Part shown: piece after piece, positions 46,011 through 54,377 of the stretch | Layout: each line of letters opens with the position of its first letter | Numbering within the stretch: position 1 is the first letter of the stretch | The notes under the pieces: model-generated | The model's input: only the letters and a program-made list of their open reading frames with translations | Database searches by the model: none | What the model was told of the DNA's origin: nothing | Translations under genes and position numbers: made by a program | NCBI RefSeq assembly: GCF_009932335.1 | Contig: NZ_BLJF01000001.1 | Location: forward strand, 496,001 to 560,000 | Source of the DNA: Pseudomonas asiatica | GTDB lineage: Bacteria; Pseudomonadota; Gammaproteobacteria; Pseudomonadales; Pseudomonadaceae | DNA length: 64,000 nucleotides | Reading direction: 5' to 3'

Positions 46011-47192
46011 ATGCGTCATGTCATTCTTGCTGCGTTTTTGCTGGCCATGGGGCCTGCCGCCGTGGCAGCCGATCTCATGGATTTCTGGAACTACCCCCGC
46101 CACGGTGGCAACAGCTTCAACCGGCTGCCACCTGACCAAGCCTACTTCGACGCCTTGAGCGGTTATGGCGCGACGTGGGTGCGGCTGTCTTACGACAAAT
46201 GGCAGCCGGCGGAACGCGATTTCCTCCTCGGCGATGCCGATGCCTACCAAGGCCTGCCTGCCGCCGACCTGGCAACGCTGCGAGCCACCCTCGACCGCGC
46301 CCACCAAGCCGGCCTCAAGGTGGTCATCGCACCGCTCTCGCTACCCGGCATGCGCTGGTCGCAAAACAACCATGGCCAGTTCGACGACCGCCTCTGGCAG
46401 GACAAACGCTACTGGTTGCAGGCTGCGGCCTTCTGGCGGGATCTGGCCCATGAGCTGAAAGGTCACCCGGCCATCGCCGCCTACAACCTGGTCAACGAGC
46501 CCGCCCCGGAGAAGCACGGTGGCCTGGCCGAGCATGCCGACCCTGGGCAAATGCAGCAGTGGTATGCAGGGCAGCAGGGCAGTGCGCGTGATCTGCCGGC
46601 TCTGTATCGGCAGTTGATAGCGGCCATTCGCGAGGAGGACGCGGACACGCCGGTCATGCTCGATGCCGGCTGGTTCGCCGCCGCTGATGCCTTCGGTTAC
46701 TGGCCGGCTCCCCTGGAAGACCAGCGGGTGCTGTACAGCGTGCACATGTACGAGCCCTATCTGGTGACCAGTGCACCGAACATGACGCGCAAGCAACCCA
46801 TCGCCTATCCCGGCCCGGCACCGTTTGCGGGGCAGACGCAGCAGTGGGATGGCCAGCGTGTGGCGCAATACCTGCGCCAGCCGCTGGATTGGGCCGCGGC
46901 CATGAACGTGCCCCGCTCGCGGCTGGTGGTGGGTGAGTTCGGCTGCATGCGCAGGCTGCCGGGCTGCCGGCAATACCTGGAAGACGTGCTCAGCGTGCTG
47001 GATCGCCACCGGTTGCACTGGGCCTTCTACAGCTTCCGTGAAGATAACTGGGACGGCATGGACTACGAATTGGGCTCGACCAGGGTACCGTGGCGCTATT
47101 GGCAGGCAATCGAGCAGGGCGCTCCAGACCCGCTGGCGCGCAAGGCCACGGTGGAGTTCGAGCCGATTCGCAAGCGCCTGAACCCAGGCTGA
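46011..47192 (+). CDS. Secreted glycoside hydrolase family 5 enzyme (cellulase-like)
   Basis: A 393-residue protein with a signal peptide (MRHVILAAFLLAMGPAAVAA). The mature domain is a GH5 barrel: the acid/base glutamate is in AYNLVNEPAPE (about residues 156-166), a histidine-tyrosine pair lies in YSVHMYEPYL, and the nucleophile glutamate is in LVVGEFGCMRRLPG (about 306-319). The substrate, cellulose, another beta-glucan or mannan, cannot be told. It is a single gene, transcribed toward the MarR gene 60 bases away. Confidence 0.85.
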   Translation: MRHVILAAFLLAMGPAAVAADLMDFWNYPRHGGNSFNRLPPDQAYFDALSGYGATWVRLSYDKWQPAERDFLLGDADAYQGLPAADLATLRATLDRAHQAGLKVVIAPLSLPGMRWSQNNHGQFDDRLWQDKRYWLQAAAFWRDLAHELKGHPAIAAYNLVNEPAPEKHGGLAEHADPGQMQQWYAGQQGSARDLPALYRQLIAAIREEDADTPVMLDAGWFAAADAFGYWPAPLEDQRVLYSVHMYEPYLVTSAPNMTRKQPIAYPGPAPFAGQTQQWDGQRVAQYLRQPLDWAAAMNVPRSRLVVGEFGCMRRLPGCRQYLEDVLSVLDRHRLHWAFYSFREDNWDGMDYELGSTRVPWRYWQAIEQGAPDPLARKATVEFEPIRKRLNPG

Positions 47193-47232
47193 GGTGTCTG
47201 ACAGTCGTGAAAACTCTTGCAACACACATGAT

Positions 47233-47250
47233 GCGGGTATATACACGTAT
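47233..47250. promoter_or_regulatory. Operator-like site O1 before the MarR gene
   Basis: GCGGGTATATACACGTAT, ending two bases before the marR ATG. It shares GCGGGTATATAC with the perfect palindrome at 47675. Confidence 0.65.
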
Positions 47251-47252
47251 CC

Positions 47253-47657
47253 ATGTTGACCAGTGAATGCATCTGCACCCATCTGCGTCGCGCCGCCCGT
47301 GGGGTGAGCCGGCATTACGACGAGGCCCTTGCCAGCTTTGGGGTCAATGTCGCCCAGTTTTCCCTGTTGCGTCATCTGCAGCGGCTCGATCGTCCCAGTA
47401 TCACCACCCTGGCGGAGGCCATGGGCCTGGAGCGCAGTACCCTGGGCCGCAACCTACGGGTGCTGGAGGCTGAAGGGCTGGTGGCCTTGGCCGATGGTGA
47501 CGACCAACGCAACCGCGTGGTGCTGCTGACCGAGGCCGGTACCCAGTTGCTGCACGCGGCCCATCCGGCCTGGGAACAGGCACAGGCAGAGTTGGTGGAG
47601 CGGCTGGGGGCAGGGCAGCGGGATGAACTGGTCCGTTTGCTGAACCAGCTGGCTTGA
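47253..47657 (+). CDS. MarR-family transcriptional regulator
   Basis: A 134-residue MarR regulator with a winged helix-turn-helix (about residues 45-100), including LDRPSITTLAEAMGLERSTLGRNLRVLEAEGLV in parts. It stands directly upstream of an MFS transporter gene. Two matching palindromic sites, one overlapping its own start region and one in front of the transporter, indicate autorepression and control of the transporter. There is no ribosome site before the ATG because the operator-like sequence takes that position. The ligand is unknown. Confidence 0.88.
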   Translation: MLTSECICTHLRRAARGVSRHYDEALASFGVNVAQFSLLRHLQRLDRPSITTLAEAMGLERSTLGRNLRVLEAEGLVALADGDDQRNRVVLLTEAGTQLLHAAHPAWEQAQAELVERLGAGQRDELVRLLNQLA

Positions 47658-47674
47658 AATTGATACGACTATAA

Positions 47675-47690
47675 GCGGGTATATACCCGT
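47675..47690. promoter_or_regulatory. Operator-like site O2 before the MFS gene
   Basis: GCGGGTATATACCCGT; its inner 14 bases (CGGGTATATACCCG, 47676-47689) form a perfect palindrome. It lies 32 bases upstream of the MFS start. Confidence 0.75.
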
Positions 47691-47721
47691 AAAACCTTGC
47701 GATGTGCTGGAGATAACGACA

Positions 47722-48924
47722 ATGACTTCGGTGTGGCGAACCAGCGGGTGGGTATTGGTGGGGGCAGCGCTGATCCTGGCGCTATCCCTGGGTGTGCGGC
47801 ACGGCTTCGGCCTGTTCCTGGCGCCTATGAGCGCGGACTTCGGCTGGGGGCGTGAGGTGTTTGCCTTCGCCATTGCCTTGCAGAACCTGATCTGGGGGCT
47901 GGCGCAACCGTTCGCCGGCGCCCTGGCCGACCGCATGGGTGCGGCGCGGGTGGTGATCATTGGCGGTATTCTCTACGCTGCCGGGTTGGTGTTGATGGGC
48001 ATGGCCGACTCGGCCTGGTCGTTGTCGCTGAGTGCCGGCTTGCTGATCGGTATCGGTCTGTCCGGCACCTCGTTCTCGGTCATCCTCGGCGTGGTCGGGC
48101 GTGCCGTGCCTGCGGAAAAGCGCAGCATGGCCATGGGCATTGCCAGCGCTGCCGGTTCTTTCGGCCAGTTCGCAATGTTGCCGGGCACTCTCGGCCTTAT
48201 CCAGTGGCTGGGCTGGTCCGCAGCGTTGCTGGTACTGGGCCTGATGGTGGCGCTGATCGTGCCCTTCGTCGGCCTGCTGCGCGACCGGCCTCTGCCCACT
48301 CATGGAGCCGAACAGACCCTGAGCCAGGCTTTGCGCGAGGCTTGCTCGCACTCAGGCTTCTGGTTGCTGGCGCTGGGCTTTTTCGTTTGTGGTTTCCAGG
48401 TGGTGTTCATTGGCGTGCATCTGCCGGCCTACCTGGTCGACCAGCATCTGGCCGCGACTACCGGCACCACGGTGCTGGCGCTGGTAGGCCTTTTCAATAT
48501 CGTCGGTACCTTCACTGCCGGCTGGCTGGGTGGGCGCATGTCCAAGCCGCGCCTGCTGACCGGGTTGTACCTGCTGCGTGCGGTAGTGATCGTGCTGTTC
48601 CTCTGGGCGCCGGTGACCGAATTCAGTGCTTATCTGTTCGGCATCGCCATGGGCCTGCTGTGGTTGTCCACGGTGCCGTTGACCAACGGTACCGTTGCCA
48701 CCGTATTCGGCGTGCGCAACTTGTCCATGCTTGGCGGTATCGTCTTCCTGTTCCACCAGCTGGGTGCCTTCCTGGGCGGTTGGTTGGGCGGGGTGGTGTA
48801 TGACCGCACCGGCAGCTACGACCTGGTCTGGCAGATTTCCATCCTGCTCAGCCTGCTGGCTGCCGCCCTCAATTGGCCCGTGCGCGAACGCCCGGTTGCC
48901 CGCCTGCAGGCCCAGGCCGCATGA
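47722..48924 (+). CDS. MFS transporter controlled by the adjacent MarR protein
   Basis: A 400-residue major facilitator protein with twelve hydrophobic helices and the loop 2-3 motif GALADRMGAARVV (about residues 68-80). The general pattern (GVRHGFGLFLAPMSADFGWGRE near the start) resembles the OFA/YbfB-like group of small organic acid or drug transporters. MTSVWRTSG at 47722 is the likely start; the frame's ATG at 47704 overlaps the operator zone. The next small gene overlaps its stop. The substrate is unknown. Confidence 0.85.
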   Translation: MTSVWRTSGWVLVGAALILALSLGVRHGFGLFLAPMSADFGWGREVFAFAIALQNLIWGLAQPFAGALADRMGAARVVIIGGILYAAGLVLMGMADSAWSLSLSAGLLIGIGLSGTSFSVILGVVGRAVPAEKRSMAMGIASAAGSFGQFAMLPGTLGLIQWLGWSAALLVLGLMVALIVPFVGLLRDRPLPTHGAEQTLSQALREACSHSGFWLLALGFFVCGFQVVFIGVHLPAYLVDQHLAATTGTTVLALVGLFNIVGTFTAGWLGGRMSKPRLLTGLYLLRAVVIVLFLWAPVTEFSAYLFGIAMGLLWLSTVPLTNGTVATVFGVRNLSMLGGIVFLFHQLGAFLGGWLGGVVYDRTGSYDLVWQISILLSLLAAALNWPVRERPVARLQAQAA

Positions 48925-49043
48925 ACCGCTACCTGGCTCGAGGGCTACTGGCCCTCGCCGCCCTGTCGTTGCTGGCGCTGGTGTGGTGGGGCTGGCACAA
49001 GGGCGGGATGGCGTTGATGCAACTGGGCATGAGTGTTTGTTAG
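48921..49043 (+). CDS. 40-residue single-span membrane peptide
   Basis: A short gene too small for standard ORF limits. It starts with ATGA overlapping the MFS stop, so it is translationally coupled. The product has a basic start (MNRYLARG) and one hydrophobic helix (about residues 8-24, [17 protein letters not shown]), then a short tail ending in SVC. It may assist or anchor the transporter, as small membrane peptides often do. Coding status rests on the coupling and the regular membrane-helix composition. Confidence 0.6.
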   Translation: MNRYLARGLLALAALSLLALVWWGWHKGGMALMQLGMSVC

Positions 49044-49089
49044 GCGCTACCCTGCAAGTTCGAGGATTGTCTTGCGGGAGAAAAGAGTC

Positions 49090-49641
49090 ATGCGTGCACA
49101 TTGGTTGACGGTGCCGGTGCTGGCCCTGCTTGCCAGCGCATCGAGCTGGGCTGCTGATTGCCCGGCGTTGTTGCAGGGCAGCCTGCCAGAGTTGCGGGGC
49201 AAGGGGCAGGTGGACCTGTGCGAGCGCTTTGCCGGCAAGCCCCTGGTGGTGGTGAATACGGCCAGTTACTGCGGTTTCGCGCCGCAGTTCGAGGGGCTTG
49301 AAGCGACCTACAAGGAATATCACGGGCAAGGCTTGGAAATGCTTGGCGTGCCGTCCAATGACTTCAAGCAGGAGGACGCCGACAGCGAGAAGACAGCCAA
49401 GGTATGTTATGCCAACTATGGCGTTACCTTTACCATGACCAAGACACAGTCGGTGCGGGGGGCGGATGCGATACCGCTGTTCGCGGAGCTGGCAAGCCAG
49501 AGCAGTGCGCCGAAGTGGAATTTCTACAAGTACGTGGTGGACCGAAAGGGCAAGGTGATTGATAACTTTTCCAGCCTGACCAAGCCGGATGATCCAGCAT
49601 TCCGGGCAGCCATCGAAAAGGCCATTGCCTCCCAGCCATAA
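49090..49641 (+). CDS. Periplasmic glutathione peroxidase
   Basis: A 183-residue thiol peroxidase of the GPx family with a signal peptide (cleavage near WAAD, residue 21). [16 protein letters not shown] (about residues 55-70) has the peroxidatic cysteine, [12 protein letters not shown] (about 90-101) the glutamine, and [12 protein letters not shown] (about 149-160) the tryptophan-asparagine set. Export is uncommon for bacterial GPx, most of which are cytoplasmic. The start at 49090 has GGGAGAA upstream. The repeat element begins eight bases after its stop. Confidence 0.88.
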   Translation: MRAHWLTVPVLALLASASSWAADCPALLQGSLPELRGKGQVDLCERFAGKPLVVVNTASYCGFAPQFEGLEATYKEYHGQGLEMLGVPSNDFKQEDADSEKTAKVCYANYGVTFTMTKTQSVRGADAIPLFAELASQSSAPKWNFYKYVVDRKGKVIDNFSSLTKPDDPAFRAAIEKAIASQP

Positions 49642-49649
49642 CCTAGCAG

Positions 49650-49690
49650 CTCTTGCTCTTGCTCTTGCTCTTGCTTTGGCTTTTGCTTCT
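49650..49690. repeat. Left hexanucleotide array of element copy 2
   Basis: Four CTCTTG units, then degenerate CTTTGG and CTTTTG units, ending in CTTCTA. It is much shorter than the right array of the same copy and starts eight bases after the gpx stop codon. Confidence 0.85.
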
Positions 49691-50321
49691 AAGTGCGCGA
49701 TAGTGCAGGCGCTGCAGATTGCGACTTCAGGAGGCCGAGCGAAGGGACTGCGGAGGGAGGTGACGGGCATGGATGCCCGTCAAGCGCTGAGGCCCCATGG
49801 ATGGGGCCTGCAGCGCGTACTCCCGGGAGCAGGCCCGTAGCGAGGGGACCCCGGAGCGCAGCGTAGGGGCCGGATGATGGGAGCCAGCGTTTTTTGGTTA
49901 CTTTTTGTCGCGTTTGACAAAAAGTGACCCGCCGTAAGGGCGGAAAGGTGATTAAGCGCCACCTTCGAAAATGAATGTTGACCTTGTTGTTGATGCCCAC
50001 GCTTGAAAGCGAAGAGCGAAGAGCGAAGAGCGGAAAAGTACTGGTATTGATCTCGCGTATAGTCCATTTACGATGGCGACGCTTACTCACCTTTTCGCCC
50101 TTACGGCGAGTCACTTTTTGCCAAACGCGGCAAAAAGTAACCAAAAAACGCTGCGCTCCCATCATCCGGCCCCTGCGCTGCGCTCCGGGGTTCCCTCGCG
50201 CCGGTCTTGCTCCCGGGAGTACGCGCTGCAGGCCCCATCCATGGGGCCTCAGCGCTTGACGGGCATCCATGCCCGTCACCTCCCTCCGCAAGACCTCTGC
50301 TCGGCCTCCTGAAGTCGCGAA
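49691..50321. repeat. Large inverted-repeat element, copy 2 (core)
   Basis: Same architecture and orientation as copy 1: inverted arms at about 49720-49960 and 50075-50319, near-identical in sequence to copy 1. The central 7-bp array has three GCGAAGA units (50009-50029) instead of six. Where copy 1 has the right-arm hairpin CTTTTTGTC...GACAAAAAG, this copy has CTTTTTGCC...GGCAAAAAG (50114-50137), so both sides of one base pair changed. No convincing coding sequence. Confidence 0.85.
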
Positions 50322-50618
50322 GATCAAGATCAAGATCAAGATCAAGATCAAGATCAAGATCAAGATCAAGATCAAGATCAAGATCAAGATCAAGATCAAG
50401 ATCAAGATCAAGATCAAGATCAAGATCAAGATCAAGATCAAGACAAGAGCAAGAGCAAGAGCAAGAGCAAGAGCAAGAGCAAGAGCAAGAGCAAGAGCAG
50501 AGCAAGAGCAAGAGCAAGAGCAAGAGCAAGAGCAAGAGCAAGAGCAAGAGCAAGAGCAAGAGCAAGAGCAAGAGCAAGAGCAAGAGCAAGAGCAAGAGCA
50601 AGAGCAAGAGCAAGAGCA
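50322..50618. repeat. Right hexanucleotide array of element copy 2, expanded
   Basis: About 20 GATCAA units (50322-50442), a 5-base GACAA unit, then about 28 GAGCAA units to 50618, with one 5-base unit (missing A) near 50500. It is a long, nearly pure microsatellite. Predicted proteins from it (Lys-Ser, Glu-Gln or Leu runs) are artefacts. Confidence 0.95.
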
Positions 50619-50646
50619 GGGGGCTTGCCTGGGCTTTGGGGTTACT

Positions 50647-50907
50647 TCACTTTGCATGCACAGTAATCGCCACCAACCGCACCACCACCGGCCTGACCAT
50701 CAATACACAAACGAACGCCACAGGCATTGCCAATTGGTAAGCCTTCAGCACGTTGCTAAGGTACTCAGGGTTGACCCCCGCATTCGCTGCCGTGATCACG
50801 AAACACATCAATAGCGCCATGATCGACGACATGTAAAAGGCAAAAACGTAAGGCGTGGCGGCGGGATGCAATTTGCGTCGGCTGCGTGCCTGGGACAAGT
50901 TGCTCAT
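50647..50907 (-). CDS. DUF2798 membrane protein
   Basis: An 86-residue protein with two hydrophobic helices (about residues 19-41 and 55-78), matching DUF2798: PYVFAFYMSSIMALLMCFVI is the characteristic first helix. AGGAG lies about nine bases before the ATG at 50907; a longer frame to 50958 lacks support. It is divergent from a LysR gene, a common arrangement in which the LysR protein controls the small membrane gene. The function is unknown. It ends 28 bases from the expanded hexanucleotide array. Confidence 0.75.
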   Translation of the reverse strand: MSNLSQARSRRKLHPAATPYVFAFYMSSIMALLMCFVITAANAGVNPEYLSNVLKAYQLAMPVAFVCVLMVRPVVVRLVAITVHAK

Positions 50908-51021
50908 GCGAACTCCTGAAAAGTAAGTAGAGACGCAGGTTAGCAACGCACCTGGCAACAGTTGTAGACCAGTCGTATTGAGTTCTTTATAAAGAGATTC
51001 TTACGAATCAAAGGGCTCAGC

Positions 51022-51951
51022 ATGGACCTGCTCAACGCCATTCGCAGCTTCATCAAGGTTGTCGAGGCCGGCAGTATCGCCGCCGGTGCCCGCAACCTGG
51101 GCCTGAGCCCGGCTGCGGTCAGCCAGAACCTGGCACGCCTGGAAGGTCACTTACAGGTTCGCCTTCTCAGCCGCACCACCCGCAGCATGGCGCTGACACC
51201 CGCCGGTACCCAGTATTACGAACGCGTCAGGCACATCGAGCGCGACCTGGCCTTGGCCGAACAGGCCGTCACCACCCCCGACAGTGAGCCCCAAGGGCGG
51301 CTGTGCATTGCCTCGACGTCCGCCTTCGGTCGCCACGTGCTGGCGCCATTGATACCTGCGTTCAGCGCCCGCTACCCACTGCTTTCGATAGAGTTGGTAA
51401 CGACTGATCGCCGGGTCAACCACGCGCGGGAGGATGTGGACGTGAGCCTGCGCATTGCCCCGCAACTCGAAGACCAGTTGCTGGCCCGGCATATCGCCCG
51501 TATACCGTTCATATGCTGTGCCTCGCCCGGTTACCTGCAAAGCGCCGGCGTGCCGGCCACGCCCGAGGCCTTGCGTGACCACCGCTGCCTGGTGTTCCGC
51601 TACCCGGTGGATGGGCGCTTCCTGCGTTGGGGGTTCATGCGCGACGGGCTGCGGTTCGAGGCAGAGTTCGGTAGTGTCCTGATCAGCGACGACATCGATG
51701 CCCTGACCCAGATGGCGCTGCACGATGGCGGCATCACCCGCCTTGCCGAGTTCATCGTAAGGCCGCATCTGGATAACGGGGCGCTGGTGCCGTTGTTCGA
51801 ATACAGCGATAGCGGCCAGGCCTATGCCCAGACCGAACCGATGGATATCTATCTGTGCCTGGCCGACCGCTTTGCCATGACCGCAAAAGTACAGGTGTTC
51901 ATGGACTACCTGCGCGAATGCCTGGGCGATGACTGGCTGGTGAAGGTGTAA
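51022..51951 (+). CDS. LysR-family transcriptional regulator
   Basis: A 309-residue LysR regulator. The N-terminal helix-turn-helix (residues 1-60) includes SIAAGARNLGLSPAAVSQNLARLEGHL in parts; the effector domain follows to about residue 300. The pattern is that of the large CrgA/AaeR-like group of LysR proteins. It is divergent from the DUF2798 gene, its likely target, with a 114-bp gap. A clear terminator follows. The effector is unknown. Confidence 0.85.
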   Translation: MDLLNAIRSFIKVVEAGSIAAGARNLGLSPAAVSQNLARLEGHLQVRLLSRTTRSMALTPAGTQYYERVRHIERDLALAEQAVTTPDSEPQGRLCIASTSAFGRHVLAPLIPAFSARYPLLSIELVTTDRRVNHAREDVDVSLRIAPQLEDQLLARHIARIPFICCASPGYLQSAGVPATPEALRDHRCLVFRYPVDGRFLRWGFMRDGLRFEAEFGSVLISDDIDALTQMALHDGGITRLAEFIVRPHLDNGALVPLFEYSDSGQAYAQTEPMDIYLCLADRFAMTAKVQVFMDYLRECLGDDWLVKV

Positions 51952-51952
51952 A

Positions 51953-51977
51953 AAAACCGCCACGAGGGCGGTTTTCA
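51953..51977. terminator. Bidirectional terminator between LysR and fadL
   Basis: AAAAAACCGCC, ACGA, GGGCGGTTTTC. It lies directly after the LysR stop and 16 bases from the end of the convergent fadL-type gene. Confidence 0.88.
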
Positions 51978-51992
51978 TGTCACGCGTATGAA

Positions 51993-53273
51993 TCAGAAGC
52001 GGTAGGTAAGGGATGCACCAATACCGTGAGCACTGTTCTCATACTTGGCCTGATAGGTGCCTTTCAGCGCCTGTTGTGTCGGCGAGCCGGACACATTGTT
52101 CACCTTGGTATCCTCTTCCCACAGATACGAGTAGGCAACATCGATGGTCATGTCGTCGTTCGGGCTCCAACCGGCACCAAAGCTGACAGCCTTGCGGTCG
52201 CCGGTAGGAATGCGTGGCGAGCGATCATGGTTGTTGGTGGGCGACTGGTCGACGGAGAAGCCTGCACGCAGGGTCCACTCCTTGTTCACCTTGTAGGCAG
52301 CACCAATGGCGTGTGCCCAGGTGTCATGCCAGTTTTGCTCTTCGGTGATGGTCTGCAGTGGGTAGCCCGCCGGTGCTTCGTTCTTGACAACGATGCTCTC
52401 CAGGCGGCTCCAGCGAGTCCAGGTGCTACCCGCATAGAGTGTCCACTGGTCATCCAGTTCATGGGTGATCGAGAAGTCCACCGATTCTGGCGTCTTTATT
52501 TTCAGGCTGGCGTCGAATTTGCCGTTCAGGCCGAGGGCTGCAATCGGGTACGACACTCGCGTGTCGCCTTCAAGCTTGTAGTCGACCATCGAGTGATAGG
52601 TCAGGCCCAGGCGGGTACGGTCTGTAGCTTGTACGAGGACGCCAATGTTGTAACCGATCGCGGTGTCGTCGCCCTTGATCTTGATTTCGCCATCCGGCCC
52701 GTTCGGGCCCAGCAGCGCCTTGCTGGACAGATTCGAGCCCAGTTCACCCTTGATACGGTTGATGGTCGGACCGAAACCGATCGACACCTTGTCGTTGAAG
52801 GCATAGCTGATGGTTGGCTGGAAGGTGACGACCTCGACCTTGCTCTTCTTGCCCCAGTAGCGTGCCGCGTCGTCGCTGCCGTAGTCCGTGATCAGGCCGT
52901 ATGGCACGTAAACGCCGAAACCGACGCTCCAGTGATCATCGATCGGTTTGACGTAATAGCCCATGGGTACACCCACGACCGGGACCATGTCGCCATCGGT
53001 TTCCCCCCCGAAATTGCTACCACGACCCGAAATATCAGTTTTGGCAATGACAGCCGCGCCACCCACGGTGACCTGTTCGCGCTTGAGGCGAGACATGCCC
53101 GCAGGGTTGCCATACACCGTGCTGGCATCTTCGGCAGAAGACGAACGTCCCGCAAACCCGGTTCCCATGCCGCTGATGCTTTGTTCGTTCAGCGCGAAAC
53201 CTGCGGCGAGCAGTTGGCTGGAAGCAAGTGCAACGGCTACGCCGAGGGAGGCTTTGAGCATTACTTTTTTCAT
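51993..53273 (-). CDS. FadL-family outer-membrane transporter
   Basis: A 426-residue outer-membrane protein: signal peptide MKKVMLKASLGVAVALASSQLLAA, then a FadL N-terminus (FALNEQSISGMGTGFAGRSSSAEDASTVYGNPAGM, read in parts) that forms the hatch with its conserved NPAG motif. A beta-barrel follows, ending in the aromatic SLTYRF. FadL proteins carry long-chain fatty acids or other hydrophobic compounds across the outer membrane. No fatty-acid genes are adjacent, so the substrate is open. Confidence 0.9.
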   Translation of the reverse strand: MKKVMLKASLGVAVALASSQLLAAGFALNEQSISGMGTGFAGRSSSAEDASTVYGNPAGMSRLKREQVTVGGAAVIAKTDISGRGSNFGGETDGDMVPVVGVPMGYYVKPIDDHWSVGFGVYVPYGLITDYGSDDAARYWGKKSKVEVVTFQPTISYAFNDKVSIGFGPTINRIKGELGSNLSSKALLGPNGPDGEIKIKGDDTAIGYNIGVLVQATDRTRLGLTYHSMVDYKLEGDTRVSYPIAALGLNGKFDASLKIKTPESVDFSITHELDDQWTLYAGSTWTRWSRLESIVVKNEAPAGYPLQTITEEQNWHDTWAHAIGAAYKVNKEWTLRAGFSVDQSPTNNHDRSPRIPTGDRKAVSFGAGWSPNDDMTIDVAYSYLWEEDTKVNNVSGSPTQQALKGTYQAKYENSAHGIGASLTYRF

Positions 53274-53420
53274 TATTAGAAAACTCCTTGGGATCTCCGG
53301 GGCGAAAAGCTACCAACAAATCACGCGCCGCGCTATAGCCTCAATCGCAGGAGATAGAGCGGTTTTGTAGGACAATCCGACCAAAATTCCCTTTTTTCCG
53401 GGTGCGTTGTAGGACGCGTC

Positions 53421-53903
53421 TTAAGATGCCTGCGGCAATCTCTGATCTATGCAGGTATGCCAGGCGTGTGTGAAGTCGCGCAGGCGACCTTGGGGGTTGA
53501 AAATCTGTCGCCAGATTCGCGCAAGTGCGAGAAGGTCATCGGCGGCCGGCAGTGGCGTGGCCTGCTCTTCGATGAGCATCCAGGCAATCGCGGTTGAATA
53601 ACGCAGGTTGACGGTGAGTTCCAGGTGCGGGCCGCCGAGGAAGGCGTGCTGGCTGGCCAGGCCGCGGACCAGGCTGGCCAGGTCGGGGTCACGGGCAAGA
53701 TAGTCGTCCCAGATAGCCTGGTGACGGTGTTCGCCAATACGGTACAGACCGTGCCCACGACGGTCGTGCAAGGCCGACCCCAGGGCCGACTGGCTGGCGG
53801 CGATGCCAAGCAACAAGGCTTCGGCGCTGGCGCAGTGACGGTTCAGGTAGACCAGGGTGGGTCGGATCACATACTGACACAATTCATTCGCCGCGATACC
53901 CAT
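53421..53903 (-). CDS. Uncharacterised protein resembling phage lysozyme-fold structural proteins
   Basis: A 160-residue soluble protein. CQYVIRPTLVYLNRHCASAEALLLGIAASQSALGSA (read in parts, residues 9-42), GLYRIGEHRHQAIWDDYL and NLRYSTAIAWMLI recall a class of tail or virion proteins with a transglycosylase-like fold in podoviruses. There the first motif has a glutamate; here the equivalent position reads Gln/Ser. That resemblance is from memory and unverified. The gene is single, with GAGGG upstream, and there are no phage genes beside it. A domesticated phage gene is the working idea. Confidence 0.5.
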   Translation of the reverse strand: MGIAANELCQYVIRPTLVYLNRHCASAEALLLGIAASQSALGSALHDRRGHGLYRIGEHRHQAIWDDYLARDPDLASLVRGLASQHAFLGGPHLELTVNLRYSTAIAWMLIEEQATPLPAADDLLALARIWRQIFNPQGRLRDFTHAWHTCIDQRLPQAS

Positions 53904-54152
53904 GATGCCCTCGAGCAGTTAAGGGCCGGACGGGCGCTGGAGCTTGGCAGCTGGTGAGTGATCAGGCCCGCCGGAAGCGGCAAGCACCGCTCGAGTTGAA
54001 GTGTAGTGTGATAATCGTGGTGTAAAGGGCTGTTTTTAAATCGATTGCTGCCTGACGTACTTGGCTATATGCCTTAAGGCAATTACGCCACGAACGTTCA
54101 GGCAGGCTTGCGATGGGATGATTCAGCGCTTGAATACCGCAGCATTCGCCGC

Positions 54153-54377
54153 TCACGCGGTGAGCGACTGGCGGGTTCGAGCGATGACCGCCTGCAGCGG
54201 TTCACTGCGGCTGTACTGTTCAGGGTACAGGCGTTCGGTGTGGCAGGCGACGCCGTGTTCGTCTACCAGGGTGAAGCTGAAGCTGCCTTTGCGAGGGGCA
54301 ACGATAAGGCACTTCAACGGCGAGAAGGCCTGGGAGAGGGTGCCAATGGCAGCCTGAATCTGATGATGAGTTTGCAT
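54153..54377 (-). CDS. Small uncharacterised protein (Pseudomonas type)
   Basis: A 74-residue protein starting at ATG 54377 with AGGAA about 15 bases upstream. Segments CLIVAPRKGSFSFTLVDEHGV and HTERLYPEQYS suggest a small alpha/beta domain and resemble short Pseudomonas-specific proteins I have seen without a firm family name. No signal peptide or membrane helix. It is transcribed leftward, and the longer frame to 54404 has no ribosome site. Function unknown. Confidence 0.6.
   Translation of the reverse strand: MQTHHQIQAAIGTLSQAFSPLKCLIVAPRKGSFSFTLVDEHGVACHTERLYPEQYSRSEPLQAVIARTRQSLTA

Noticed and set aside
50101..50613. Long ORFs coding for Leu, Lys-Ser, Glu-Gln or Asp-Leu runs across the hexanucleotide array
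   Set aside because: Every frame of a six-base tandem repeat is open when the unit has no stop. The products are pure two-residue repeats, there is no ribosome site, and the array contains frame-breaking 5-base units.
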